A DNA stretch of 59,574 nt from JAATGA01 sp047605605 (GTDB lineage Bacteria > Pseudomonadota > Alphaproteobacteria > Rhodobacterales > Rhodobacteraceae): NCBI GenBank assembly GCA_047605605.1, contig JASGFG010000011.1:1-59574 (forward strand). The letters run 5' to 3'. Numbering within the stretch: position 1 is the stretch's first letter; each line of letters opens with the position of its first letter. The notes beneath the pieces are model-generated. The model saw only the letters and a program-made list of their open reading frames with translations, was not told where the DNA came from and made no database searches. Shown one piece after another: positions 32,932 to 41,049 of this stretch. The position numbers and the translations under genes were made by a program.

Positions 32932-33001
32932 TCCGACCCCTTCAACTCGGCCGCGGAAAGGCCTAAGCCCTTCGGTGCCGCCCGTAAAGACGGACCTTCC
33001 C

Positions 33002-33709
33002 ATGACCCTGCCGAAAGCCGCCTTCCTGCGCGGGCTGACCCACTCGTTGCCCTTCGTTCTGGTGATCCTGCCGTTCGGGATGCTTTACGGCGTCATTTCC
33101 GCCGAGGCCGGTCTGACCGGATTTGAAACCATGGCCTTCACGCTCAGCGTCTTTGCCGGGGCATCGCAATTCGCGGCGTTGCAGCTGATGCAGGACCAGG
33201 CGCCGGTTCTGGTGATTCTGGCCACCGCACTGGCGGTGAACCTGCGCATGGTGATGTATTCGGTCGCGCTGACCCCGCATCTGGGGGCGGCGCCGCTGGG
33301 GGTGCGTGCGGCGCTGTCCTATTTCCTGGTCGACCAGCCCTTTGCCCTGTGCAGCGTCGAGTTCGAGCGGCGGGCGATGACGCTGGACGAGAAGGTGGCT
33401 TATTTCGCCGGTTCGGTCACGGTGATCGCGCCGCTGTGGAACCTTTCGGCCTGGGCCGGGTTCAAGGCGGGCAATGCGATCCCGCCGGAATATGCGCTGG
33501 ATTTCGCAATGCCCATCACCTTTCTGGCCATGACTGCGCCGCTGATGCGCTCGGTGCCCCATGCGGCGGCGGCCGTGACCTCGGCCCTGGGGGCGGTGGC
33601 CCTGGTCTGGCTGCCCTATGGGACGGGGGTGCTGGTCGCGGCGGCGGTGGCGATGGCCGTGGGGGCGGGGACAGAGATCGCGATGCAGAAGAAAAGGGCG
33701 GCGGCATGA
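33002..33709 (+). CDS. azlC: Branched-chain amino acid exporter, large subunit (AzlC)
   Basis: The 235-residue membrane protein has 5-6 predicted helices. The AzlC signatures are present: LPFVLVILPFGMLYGVISAEAGL, SVFAGASQFAALQLM and ALAVNLRMVMYSVALTPHL. With AzlD it forms a two-component exporter of the LIV-E type (E. coli YgaZH). It overlaps azlD by ATGA. It diverges from mobA; the gap of 70 bp shows no recognisable operator. Confidence 0.93.
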   Translation: MTLPKAAFLRGLTHSLPFVLVILPFGMLYGVISAEAGLTGFETMAFTLSVFAGASQFAALQLMQDQAPVLVILATALAVNLRMVMYSVALTPHLGAAPLGVRAALSYFLVDQPFALCSVEFERRAMTLDEKVAYFAGSVTVIAPLWNLSAWAGFKAGNAIPPEYALDFAMPITFLAMTAPLMRSVPHAAAAVTSALGAVALVWLPYGTGVLVAAAVAMAVGAGTEIAMQKKRAAA

Positions 33710-34032
33710 TCGACCGGACGGTGTTCTGGATCGTGGTGGTGGTGCTGGGGGTCGGCACCTACCTGATCCGGTTTTCCTTTCTTGGCCTTTTGGGTGCGCG
33801 GCCGCTGCCGCCCGCGCTGACGCGCGCGCTGCGCTATACCGCCGTGGGGGTTTTGCCCGCGCTGGTCGCGCCCGCGGTCCTGTGGCCCGCGGCGACCGGC
33901 GGGCACACCGACCCCGCCCGGCTGGGCGCGGCCGCGGCGACGATCGCGGTCGGTATCCTGTCGCGCAACACGTTGGCCGCCATCGCGGCGGGGGGCGTGG
34001 CGCTTTACCTGCTGCTCTGGACGGTCGGATAG
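33706..34032 (+). CDS. azlD: Branched-chain amino acid exporter, small subunit (AzlD)
   Basis: The 108-residue protein has four hydrophobic helices and the AzlD/YgaH pattern: GVGTYLIRFSFLGLLG near the N-terminus, LRYTAVGVLPALVAPAVL centrally, and ILSRNTLAAIAAGGVALYLLLW at the end. Length is normal (100-110). Translationally coupled to azlC, as in most genomes. It ends 3 nt before a strong terminator hairpin. Confidence 0.93.
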   Translation: MIDRTVFWIVVVVLGVGTYLIRFSFLGLLGARPLPPALTRALRYTAVGVLPALVAPAVLWPAATGGHTDPARLGAAAATIAVGILSRNTLAAIAAGGVALYLLLWTVG

Positions 34033-34035
34033 CAA

Positions 34036-34059
34036 AAGGCCCCGCACAGGCGGGGCCTT
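34036..34059. terminator. Bidirectional rho-independent terminator
   Basis: A perfect 10 bp stem (AAGGCCCCGC and GCGGGGCCTT) with a 4 nt loop lies between the convergent azlD and lipoprotein genes. Short A and T runs flank it, so it can act in both directions. This is the clearest terminator in the window. Confidence 0.85.
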
Positions 34060-34070
34060 GATTGAGGGCC

Positions 34071-34733
34071 TCAGTTCACCGCGGCGCCGGGATGGGTGCG
34101 TTCGTATTCCGCAACGGCGGCGTTCGGATCCTCGCCTTCCTGGATCAGCAGCACGCCGTGGTTGTCGTCGGCATCCTCGTCGCGAATGACCTTTTCCGTC
34201 ACGCCGGGCAGTTTTCCGAATTCCTGCATCAGATTCTTCGGGAACCAGGTGCGGGTGATCGATTCAAAGCCGGGCTGGCCGGCCAGAACCCACGAGATCG
34301 CCCGCGAACACTGCGCCTTGGGCACGGCGCCATAGCCCTTGGCGCGTGCGGCGATCAGATCGGCCACCCCGCGCGGCACCAGCACGGTCTGTTCGACCAC
34401 GCGGAAGGTCTCGCGCGCATGATAGTCGATGTAGAAGGCGACCATCTTGTCGTTGATGCCGAACCACACGTCGTTGCGCTCGGGCAGCTTGGGATGCCGC
34501 CAGGTGCCCGCCGGGTCGAACAGGATGCGTTCCGAACCGTTGATCATCAGGCCCGAATGCGCCCCCGAATCGTTGCGGTTGCTCAGGATCGTGAAAAGCG
34601 TGATCGAGGCCGGACCGTCGGCCACGAAATGCGCCCTCGCCACCGCGTCGTCCGGCGCCCATTTCGGTTCCGCGGGACCGCCGCAGGCGGCCAGCGTCAA
34701 CAGCGCCAGCAGGCACAAAAAGCTACGGATCAT
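34071..34733 (-). CDS. Predicted lipoprotein, unknown function
   Basis: The 220-residue protein begins MIRSFLCLLALLTLAACGG, a lipoprotein signal with lipobox LAAC. The rest is soluble, with no repeat or known motif that I recognise; LVPRGVADLIAARAKGYG and SRAISWVLAGQPGFESI are notable segments. Tryptophan- and histidine-containing sequences suggest a folded domain of about 190 residues. It follows the cytochrome oxidase subunit IV gene by 14 nt on the same strand, which may mean co-transcription but not necessarily related function. Confidence 0.8.
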   Translation of the reverse strand: MIRSFLCLLALLTLAACGGPAEPKWAPDDAVARAHFVADGPASITLFTILSNRNDSGAHSGLMINGSERILFDPAGTWRHPKLPERNDVWFGINDKMVAFYIDYHARETFRVVEQTVLVPRGVADLIAARAKGYGAVPKAQCSRAISWVLAGQPGFESITRTWFPKNLMQEFGKLPGVTEKVIRDEDADDNHGVLLIQEGEDPNAAVAEYERTHPGAAVN

Positions 34734-34747
34734 GGCGGTGCGACCGA

Positions 34748-34882
34748 TCAGTGATTGGCCAGGGCCATGAAGATCAGGACGCAGATCGCAAAGATGCCGA
34801 CCCGCACGCTCCACCGAACGAAGCCTTCAAACGTCTTTTCGTGATCGCGGATATCCATGCTGCCGTGCTGATGTTCGGCCAT
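34748..34882 (-). CDS. aa3-type cytochrome c oxidase subunit IV
   Basis: A 44-residue gene: it begins MAEHQHGSMDIRDHE, then KTFEGFVRWSVRVG and a single transmembrane helix (IFAICVLIFMALANH). This is the pattern of the small subunit IV of alphaproteobacterial aa3 oxidases (Paracoccus and Rhodobacter structures contain it). AAGGAA lies 8 nt before the ATG. It is far from any other oxidase subunit gene in the window, as is usual. Recognised by translating the minus strand; easily missed because of its size. Confidence 0.85.
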   Translation of the reverse strand: MAEHQHGSMDIRDHEKTFEGFVRWSVRVGIFAICVLIFMALANH

Positions 34883-35007
34883 TTTCGCGCTTCCTTCGCA
34901 GAATCCTCGCCCCGGCTTAGCCTATTCGGGCGACACTGTTAAGGGGTCGGGCAGGACGGGAAAATTTCCCTGCCGCGACGCGGCGTCAAAGGCACAGCGC
35001 AGGACAT

Positions 35008-35403
35008 TCAGGCCGAAGGATCGCCGGCTTCGCCCCCCTGCCATCCCGAGGTCAGGAGAAAGCCTATGCGACGGGGCGGTTCGTCGGGGTTTTCACGCGG
35101 CACGGCGCGCAGCATGACCGACAGCTGGGCGATGTGCTGGATCAACTGGGTCTTCATCCCGCCCTCGTCGCGTCCATAGAAGGTGATGATCTCGGGCTCG
35201 AAGAAGCCCACCCCCTCGATCCGCAGCACGCCGGTGTCGTTTCCGGCAAAGCCCATGGCGACCTCGTGGTCGGTGTCCAGCCCCGCCTCGAAGTTCCGGA
35301 TATAAAGGACAAGCCGATCATGCGCCCACTCGGCCGGGCTTTTGACCTTGGCCACCTTGTCCTGGGCTGCCTTGTCGCTGGGCTTGGCCGGCGTACGGGT
35401 CAT
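35008..35403 (-). CDS. Conserved hypothetical protein (possibly DUF6173)
   Basis: The 131-residue soluble protein starts with a charged tail (MTRTPAKPSDKAAQDKVAK), followed by a compact domain with SPAEWAHDRLVLYIRNFEAGLD, HEVAMGFAGNDTGVLRIEGVGFFEPEIITFYG and TQLIQHIAQLSVMLRAVPR. I recall similar proteins of Rhodobacteraceae under the name DUF6173, but function is not known. It is coupled to the MBL-fold hydrolase by an ATGA overlap and is the third gene of the acyl-CoA dehydrogenase operon. Confidence 0.82.
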   Translation of the reverse strand: MTRTPAKPSDKAAQDKVAKVKSPAEWAHDRLVLYIRNFEAGLDTDHEVAMGFAGNDTGVLRIEGVGFFEPEIITFYGRDEGGMKTQLIQHIAQLSVMLRAVPRENPDEPPRRIGFLLTSGWQGGEAGDPSA

Positions 35404-36446
35404 GCCGCGGTCCCCGCCCCTGCCGCCTGCCACAGCCATGCGCCTTCGGGGGTCAGGTGCCGCGAAACCTCGCCCCGCGCCAGAAGGTGGTTCAGATGGG
35501 CGACCGTTTCCACCAGGGCCAGCCCGAAATCCTTCGGCCCGATCTCGCGCCGGAACAGCGCGGGAAAGCAGGCGGCCGCCACCCGTGGCGTGGCCAGATG
35601 TGAGCGCAGCCGGTCCAGCGCGGAGTCGTGGTTGTCCACCATCTGCCGCAGACGCAGCGGCAAGCCGGTAAAGGGCAGCTTGTGCCCCGGCAGCACCAGA
35701 TGATCCGCCCGCGCATGGGCCATGAAGCCGCGCGTCGAATCGAGCCATTCGCCCAGCGGATCGGCCCCCGGCTCGGTCGGATGCACGCCGATATTGGCGG
35801 AAATGCCGGGCAAAAGCTGGTCGCCGCCGATGATCACATTGTCATCCAGGCTCCAGAACGTGGCATGTTCGGGGGCGTGGCCGTTGCCGCAGCGCACCAG
35901 CCAGTTGCGCCCGGCGGCGCGGATCACGTCGCCCTCGCGGATGCGGGTATAGCCCAGCGGAAGTGGCTCGACCACATCGGCGAAATTCCACGGCCGTTCG
36001 GTGGCCTTGGCGGCAAGCTGTTCGGGGTTCAGCCCGGCGCGGAGGTAATAGTCCATCGCCTCGGGGCTGTGGCGGTCCTGCACGTCCAGCGTCAGCATCC
36101 GCGCGTAAAGCCATGCGGTGCGGGTGGTCACAAGTTCCACCCCCCGCGCCCGGAACCAGCCGGCAAGGCCGATATGATCGGGGTGGTGATGGGTGACGAT
36201 CAGCCGACGCACCGGCTTGCCCGCCAGGGGGCCAGCCAGCAACCCTTCCCACAGATCGACCGTGGCCGCGGTCTTGAAGCCGGTATCCACCAGCGTCCAG
36301 CCGTCGCCATCGTCCAGCGCAAGGGCATTCACATGGTCCAGCGCCATCGGCAGCGGCAGGCGCAGCCACAGGATGCCTTCCGCCACCTCTGTCGCCTCGA
36401 CCCCCTGGGGCGCGGCATCGAACGGGTGGCGGATGGCCTCGGTCAT
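35400..36446 (-). CDS. Metallo-beta-lactamase-fold hydrolase
   Basis: The 348-residue protein has the MBL metal motif THHHPDHIGLAG (HxHxDH), VDTGFKT before it, and later metal-ligand regions GNGHAPEHATFW, IIGGDQLLP and LVLPGHKLPF. A C-terminal winged-helix-like part ends in EGAWLWQ; this extension is typical of glyoxalase II-related or LACTB2-like hydrolases. The substrate may be a thioester, given the acyl-CoA dehydrogenase gene immediately upstream (ATGA overlap), but this is inference. Confidence 0.9.
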   Translation of the reverse strand: MTEAIRHPFDAAPQGVEATEVAEGILWLRLPLPMALDHVNALALDDGDGWTLVDTGFKTAATVDLWEGLLAGPLAGKPVRRLIVTHHHPDHIGLAGWFRARGVELVTTRTAWLYARMLTLDVQDRHSPEAMDYYLRAGLNPEQLAAKATERPWNFADVVEPLPLGYTRIREGDVIRAAGRNWLVRCGNGHAPEHATFWSLDDNVIIGGDQLLPGISANIGVHPTEPGADPLGEWLDSTRGFMAHARADHLVLPGHKLPFTGLPLRLRQMVDNHDSALDRLRSHLATPRVAAACFPALFRREIGPKDFGLALVETVAHLNHLLARGEVSRHLTPEGAWLWQAAGAGTAA

Positions 36447-38140
36447 GGGGAAAGATCCTTGTCGCTGATCGCGTAAAGCCCGGCGGCGCCTTCGCGTGCC
36501 TGGGCCAGCAGCGCCGCATGTTCCGGCATGAGGCGGCGGATGGCAACCCGCGCCAGCGGCGCGCGCCCGGCATCGGCCAGCGTCGCCTTCAGGTGGAAAT
36601 GTCCGCCCAGCACGCGGGCAAAGGAGCGCAGGTAAGGCACGGCCCCGGCGAAACGGTCGTTCTGGTCCATGGCCAGCAGCGCTTCGGTCCCGTCGCGCAG
36701 GCCCTCGACCGCGTTCCACAGATCGGCGGACAGGTCGGGAAAATCCTCACGCGCCGCACGGGCGGTATCCTCGATCTCCTTGATCAGGCGCAGGGCGGCA
36801 TCGCCGCCGTCCATCATCTTGCGACCGACCAGATCCATCGCCTGAATGCCGTTGGTGCCCTCATAGATCGCTGTCACCCGCACGTCGCGGGCCAGTTGGG
36901 CGATGCCGGTTTCCTCGATGAAGCCCATGCCGCCATGAACCTGCACCGCCATCTGCGCCACCTCGTTGCCGATGTCGGTGCCGAACGCCTTGGCGATCGG
37001 GGTCAGGAAGGCGGCGCGCGCCTGCCAGTCGGCGCTGCCCGTGGCGCGGGCCATGTCGATGGCCACCGCGCAGGCCAGCGCGATGGCCCGCGCGCTGAAC
37101 GTGTCGGCCCGCATCTGCGCCAGCATCCGGCGCACATCGGCGTGGTCGGCGATGGTGCCGGTGTCATGCGGGGTCTTGCCCTGCCGGCGTTCCAGCGCAT
37201 AGGCCAGCGCCTGCTGGCACGCCGCCTCGGCAATGGCGATGCCCTGCACGCCCACGCCAAGGCGGGCGTTGTTCATCATGGTGAACATCGCGGCCATGCC
37301 CCTGTGCGGCTCGCCCACCAGCCAGCCGGTCGCGCCGTCATACTGCATGACCGCCGTGGGCGAGCCGTGCAGGCCCAGCTTGTGTTCCAGGCTGACGACC
37401 TGCAAGGCGTTGCGCGGGCCAGGATTGCCGCCGGTATCGGGGATGAACTTGGGCACCATGAACAGGCTGATGCCGCGCGTCCCCTCGCCCCCGTCGGGCA
37501 GGCGGGCCAGCACCAGGTGACAGGTGTTGGCGGTGAAATCGTTGTCGGCCCAGGTGATGAAGATCTTCTGCCCGGTGATGGCATGGGTGCCGTCGCCGTT
37601 CGGCCGGGCGGTGGTGCGCAGCGCGCCCACGTCGCTGCCCGCCTGCGGCTCGGTCAGGTTCATGGTGCCGTTCCATTCGCCCGACAGCAGCTTGGGGATG
37701 TAGAGCGCCTTCAGCTCGTCGCTGGCGTGGTGTTCCAGCGCCTCGATCTGGCCCTGCGTCATCAAGGGGTTCAGTTGCAGCGCCAGACAGGCCGACCCCA
37801 GCATGTCGTTCACCGCGGTGGCCAGCGTATGCGGCAGGCCCATGCCGCCGAATTCCGGGCTGGCCGAGATGCCGACCCAGCCGCCTTCGACGATGGCGCG
37901 ATAGCCTTCGGCGAAACCGGGGCTGGTGCGCACCACGCCGTTTTCCAGCCGGGCGGGGTGCAGGTCGCCCGCGCGGTTCAAGGGCGCGATGACGTTTTCG
38001 CACATCCGGCCCGCCTCGGTCAGGATGGCCTCGACCGTTTCGGCGGTGGCTTCGGCGAAAAGGTCGGTCGCGGCGACCTGTGGCAAGCCGAGGATGTCGA
38101 ACAGGAACCGGAATTCCGTCACCGGGGCGCGATAGGTCAT
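36443..38140 (-). CDS. Acyl-CoA dehydrogenase (long form, DmdC-like)
   Basis: The FAD enzyme has 565 residues, about 180 more than classical acyl-CoA dehydrogenases, because of an extra C-terminal helical domain (from about 470). Motifs: MNLTEPQAGSDVGALRTTA and ITGQKIFITWADND (FAD contacts), QVHGGMGFIEETGIAQLARDVRVTAIYEGTNGIQAMDL, where the glutamate in YEGTNG is the catalytic-base position. DmdC (methylthiopropanoyl-CoA dehydrogenase) and several FadE-like proteins share this architecture. The ATG has GGAGGGA upstream. First gene of the operon with an MBL hydrolase. Electrons would pass to ETF and ETF-QO. Confidence 0.92.
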   Translation of the reverse strand: MTYRAPVTEFRFLFDILGLPQVAATDLFAEATAETVEAILTEAGRMCENVIAPLNRAGDLHPARLENGVVRTSPGFAEGYRAIVEGGWVGISASPEFGGMGLPHTLATAVNDMLGSACLALQLNPLMTQGQIEALEHHASDELKALYIPKLLSGEWNGTMNLTEPQAGSDVGALRTTARPNGDGTHAITGQKIFITWADNDFTANTCHLVLARLPDGGEGTRGISLFMVPKFIPDTGGNPGPRNALQVVSLEHKLGLHGSPTAVMQYDGATGWLVGEPHRGMAAMFTMMNNARLGVGVQGIAIAEAACQQALAYALERRQGKTPHDTGTIADHADVRRMLAQMRADTFSARAIALACAVAIDMARATGSADWQARAAFLTPIAKAFGTDIGNEVAQMAVQVHGGMGFIEETGIAQLARDVRVTAIYEGTNGIQAMDLVGRKMMDGGDAALRLIKEIEDTARAAREDFPDLSADLWNAVEGLRDGTEALLAMDQNDRFAGAVPYLRSFARVLGGHFHLKATLADAGRAPLARVAIRRLMPEHAALLAQAREGAAGLYAISDKDLSP

Positions 38141-38243
38141 GAACTCTTCCCTCCGGCGCACTTGGCAAAGGGGCCACGCGCGTCTATGGCCGGAAAGCGT
38201 AAAGGAACGGCTGTCCTCATCAACCCCAACGCTGCGTCACGCC

Positions 38244-39185
38244 ATGCCGGAAACCCGCCTTCTGCCGCCCACGCCCGAGGGGCTGGATGCCGCCGCCGCG
38301 ATCCTGCGGACGGGGGGTCTTGTCGCCTTTCCGACCGAGACGGTCTACGGCCTTGGCGGCGATGCGCGGTCGGACATGGCGGTGGCGCGGATCTTCGATG
38401 CCAAGGGGCGGCCGCGGTTCAACCCGCTGATCGTGCATGTGCCGGATCTGGCGACGGCGCAGGCCCATGCGGTCTTCGATGCGCGGGCTTTGGCGTTGGC
38501 GGCGGCCTTCTGGCCCGGCCCGCTGACGCTGGTTCTGCCGCTGCGCGAGGGGTCGGGCCTGTCGCCGCTGGTCACGGCGGGGCATGAGACGGTGGCGATC
38601 CGGGTGCCGGCGCACCCCTTGGCGCGCGATCTGCTGGCACGGTTCGGGGGGCCGGTCGCGGCACCTTCGGCCAATCCGTCGGGGCGGGTGTCGCCCACGC
38701 GGGCCGATCATGTGGTCGACGGCCTGTCGGGCCGGATCGAGGCGGTGGTCGATGGCGGCGCCTGTGCCGTGGGGGTGGAATCGACCATCCTGTCGGTCGA
38801 TCCGCCCCTGCTGCTGCGCCCCGGCGGCGTCCCGGCCGAGGCGCTGGAGGCGGCACTTGGCCAGCCCTTGCCCACCGGCGGCAGCGCCGAGGCGCCCAAT
38901 GCGCCGGGGCAGCTCGCCTCGCATTACGCGCCCGGCGCGGCGGTGCGGCTGGGGGCGGAGCGTGCCGATCCGGGCGAGGTCTTCGTGGCCTTTGGGCCTG
39001 GCGCGTTCACGCTGTCGGCCACGGGCGATCTGACCGAGGCGGCGGCGAACCTGTTCCATATCCTGCGCGAGGCGGACCGTCGCGCCGGGCCGGGGGGCCG
39101 CATCGCCTTTGCCCCGGTGCCCGACCGGGGCCTGGGCCGCGCGATCAACGACCGGCTGCGCCGGGCGGCGGCACCGCGACCCTGA
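38244..39185 (+). CDS. L-threonylcarbamoyladenylate synthase (Sua5 type)
   Basis: The 313-residue protein makes threonylcarbamoyl-AMP for the t6A37 modification of tRNA. The YrdC core contains GGLVAFPTETVYGLGGDA, FNPLIVHV, FWPGPLTLVL, RVPAHPLARDLL and PVAAPSANPSGRVSPT. A further C-terminal Sua5 domain (from about 215, with LASHYAPGAAV) distinguishes it from short TsaC/YrdC. The ATG used lacks a clear ribosome-binding site, so the start is the least certain part; upstream residues in frame run into the divergent acyl-CoA dehydrogenase gene. Confidence 0.92.
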   Translation: MPETRLLPPTPEGLDAAAAILRTGGLVAFPTETVYGLGGDARSDMAVARIFDAKGRPRFNPLIVHVPDLATAQAHAVFDARALALAAAFWPGPLTLVLPLREGSGLSPLVTAGHETVAIRVPAHPLARDLLARFGGPVAAPSANPSGRVSPTRADHVVDGLSGRIEAVVDGGACAVGVESTILSVDPPLLLRPGGVPAEALEAALGQPLPTGGSAEAPNAPGQLASHYAPGAAVRLGAERADPGEVFVAFGPGAFTLSATGDLTEAAANLFHILREADRRAGPGGRIAFAPVPDRGLGRAINDRLRRAAAPRP

Positions 39186-39283
39186 CCGCCCGCGTGACGC
39201 GGCCGACGCTTTGTCCCCCGACCCCCCCAGCGGGTATCCGGACCAGGATGAAGGGGAAAGCGGATTGGCGGCGCCGGCGCTTT

Positions 39284-39577
39284 CTAGCGGTTGCAGTCGA
39301 TCCAGCGCGACATCAGGTCCCTGTCGCGAAAGCATTCGTCGGGCACCGCGCGGCGTTTCACCCGCGCCAGCCTTTCGGCAAAGGCCACCTGTTTGGAACT
39401 GGGCCGGTTGCCGGTTGCGGCCGGGGAAAGCGCGGCCTGTTCCTCGATCCAGCGGGACAGGCTGCGGCGGTCCTGCTGCACCTCCCACGGAAGCAGGGTC
39501 TGGTTGCGCAGCGCCAGCGCCCGCGCATAGGCCAGCTGGCGGTGGGTGGCAGGTATCACGAAATCGGTGCGGTCCAT
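39284..39577 (-). CDS. Small protein with internal duplication, predicted SOS-regulated
   Basis: The 97-residue protein is built of two copies of one 34-residue unit (residues 12-45 and 61-94), aligning without gaps with 13 identities. Each has Q-x-A-x-A-x-x-LA near its start, P-x-E in the middle, and D-R then SRWI at the end. It may relate to DUF3072-type modules but I am not sure. GGGGGTG lies 6 nt before the ATG. The promoter has near-consensus elements enclosing an alphaproteobacterial LexA box. Function unknown; DNA-damage induction is predicted from the promoter. Confidence 0.8.
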   Translation of the reverse strand: MDRTDFVIPATHRQLAYARALALRNQTLLPWEVQQDRRSLSRWIEEQAALSPAATGNRPSSKQVAFAERLARVKRRAVPDECFRDRDLMSRWIDCNR

Positions 39578-39603
39578 GGTTCACCCCCATGACATATTCG
39601 TGG

Positions 39604-39632
39604 TATATAGAACATTACGGGAACAAATTCAA
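39604..39632 (-). promoter_or_regulatory. Sigma-70-type promoter with LexA (SOS) box in the spacer
   Basis: On the minus strand TTGAAT (-35, 39627-39632) and TATATA (-10, 39604-39609) are separated by exactly 17 bp, and the spacer contains GTTC-CCGTAAT-GTTC (39610-39624). GTTC-N7-GTTC is the LexA recognition sequence known from Rhodobacter and other alphaproteobacteria. LexA bound there would block polymerase. The transcript would start about 20 nt before the small duplicated-protein gene. Confidence 0.75.
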
Positions 39633-39749
39633 GGATGCAGTGGTGCGCTGTCCTGCATCTACCAGATATAGGACGGCGGGGCTGTATTTCACCTCACGGG
39701 CGTTCACGCATGTGCGACCCGGCGCGAAAAGCCACTTTTGCCTCGACGG

Positions 39750-39761
39750 AAGGGCGCCCTT
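39750..39761 (+). promoter_or_regulatory. Palindrome AAGGGCGCCCTT upstream of RND efflux genes
   Basis: A perfect 12 bp palindrome, extended on both sides by CGG/CCG with one offset base, lies about 50-60 bp before the adaptor start codon. No regulator gene adjoins the efflux operon. Possible operator; the rest of the 233 bp gap shows only the divergent SOS-type promoter. Confidence 0.35.
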
Positions 39762-39810
39762 TCCGCGTATATGACCCCAGGCGGAGCGGCACAGGCAGGG
39801 CGGGTTGACG

Positions 39811-41046
39811 ATGACACGGATCATGACGGCGCTGGTGCTTTGTCTTTCGGCCGGGATCGGGCTGGCGGGGCAGGCCGGGGCGCAGACAGCCGGCGCCGCG
39901 CATGAGGCATTGAAGGCCTCGGTCATGGTGCTGGAACCGGCAGAGGTGCCGGTTTCGGTCACGCTGTCCGGCCGGGCCATCGCCGTGGCCGAGGCGCGCG
40001 TGCGCCCGCTGATCGCCGGGCTGGTGACCGAGATTCCCTATCAGCCGGGGCAGGAGATCAAGGCCGGCACCGTGTTGTTCCGCATCGACCGCCGCAGCTA
40101 TGAGGCGCAGGTCATCACCGCCGAGGCGGCGCTGGAAAGCGCCCGCGCTGCCGTGCCCGCCAAACAGGCCGCGGTCGAACGGGCCGAGCGGCTGGCCGGA
40201 ACCGGCACCACGCAGGCGACGCTGGATACCGCGCGGGTCGAGTTGCGGCAGGCCGAGGCGGCGGTGCAATCGGCCGAAGCCTCGCTCGACCTTGCCCGGC
40301 TGTCGCTGGAACGGACCGACATCACCAGCCCCATCGACGGCGTGGTCAGCGTGCCGGGCGTTTCGGTCGGCGATCTGGTCACGGCCAACCAGACCGATGT
40401 TCTGGCGACCGTGACCAGCCTTGACCCCATCCATGTCGACATGTCCGATTCCAGCGCGCGGATGATGCGCCTTGGCAGCCAGACGGGCTTTGGCCAGCCC
40501 GACGGGAGCGACCGCATCGGCGTGGTGCTGACGCTGGAAAACGGCGAGGCCTATTCCGGCACCGGCACAATCGAGGCGGTGGGATCGACCGTATCGACCA
40601 CCACTGGCACCCGGACGATCCGGGTGCGGTTCGACAACCCCGACCGCGTGATCCTGCCGGGCATGTTCGTGCGCGCCAAGCTGACGCTGGGCACCGCCAA
40701 GGGCGTGCTGGTGCCGCAACGCTCGGTCAGCGTGAATACCGACGGAACGCTGGAAATCTGGACGCTGGATGCCGAAGACAAAGCGCGCGCGGTGACGGTC
40801 GATTCCTCGGGCGAGGCCCAGAACTCCTGGGTCGTGACCAAGGGTGTGATGCCGGGCGCGACCGTGATCCTGGACAATCTGGACAAGCTGACCGAAGGAA
40901 GCGAGATCCACCCGATCCCCTCGCATGTCGATGCGCAGGGCCTGATCGTCCAGGATGCGCCGCCCGCCGATGCGGGGGAGAACGCGGGGGACAAGGCCGC
41001 CGAAGGCGCCGCGCAGACGGCCCCGACCCCGTCGGGCGGGAACTGA
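39811..41046 (+). CDS. RND efflux periplasmic adaptor (membrane fusion protein)
   Basis: The 411-residue AcrA/MexE-type adaptor links the inner-membrane pump to an outer-membrane channel. Signal peptide about residues 1-25 (LSAGIGLAGQAGAQ); biotinyl-lipoyl halves around RPLIAGLVTEIPYQPGQEIKAGTVLFRID and TSPIDGVVSVPGVSVGDLV, with the alpha-hairpin coiled coil between them (AALESARAAVPAKQAAVERAERLAGTG). Beta-barrel and membrane-proximal parts follow, then an unstructured, acidic and alanine-rich tail. The ATG at 39811 is preferred over TTG at 39805. No outer-membrane channel gene is adjacent. Confidence 0.93.
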   Translation: MTRIMTALVLCLSAGIGLAGQAGAQTAGAAHEALKASVMVLEPAEVPVSVTLSGRAIAVAEARVRPLIAGLVTEIPYQPGQEIKAGTVLFRIDRRSYEAQVITAEAALESARAAVPAKQAAVERAERLAGTGTTQATLDTARVELRQAEAAVQSAEASLDLARLSLERTDITSPIDGVVSVPGVSVGDLVTANQTDVLATVTSLDPIHVDMSDSSARMMRLGSQTGFGQPDGSDRIGVVLTLENGEAYSGTGTIEAVGSTVSTTTGTRTIRVRFDNPDRVILPGMFVRAKLTLGTAKGVLVPQRSVSVNTDGTLEIWTLDAEDKARAVTVDSSGEAQNSWVVTKGVMPGATVILDNLDKLTEGSEIHPIPSHVDAQGLIVQDAPPADAGENAGDKAAEGAAQTAPTPSGGN

Positions 41047-41049
41047 TCC

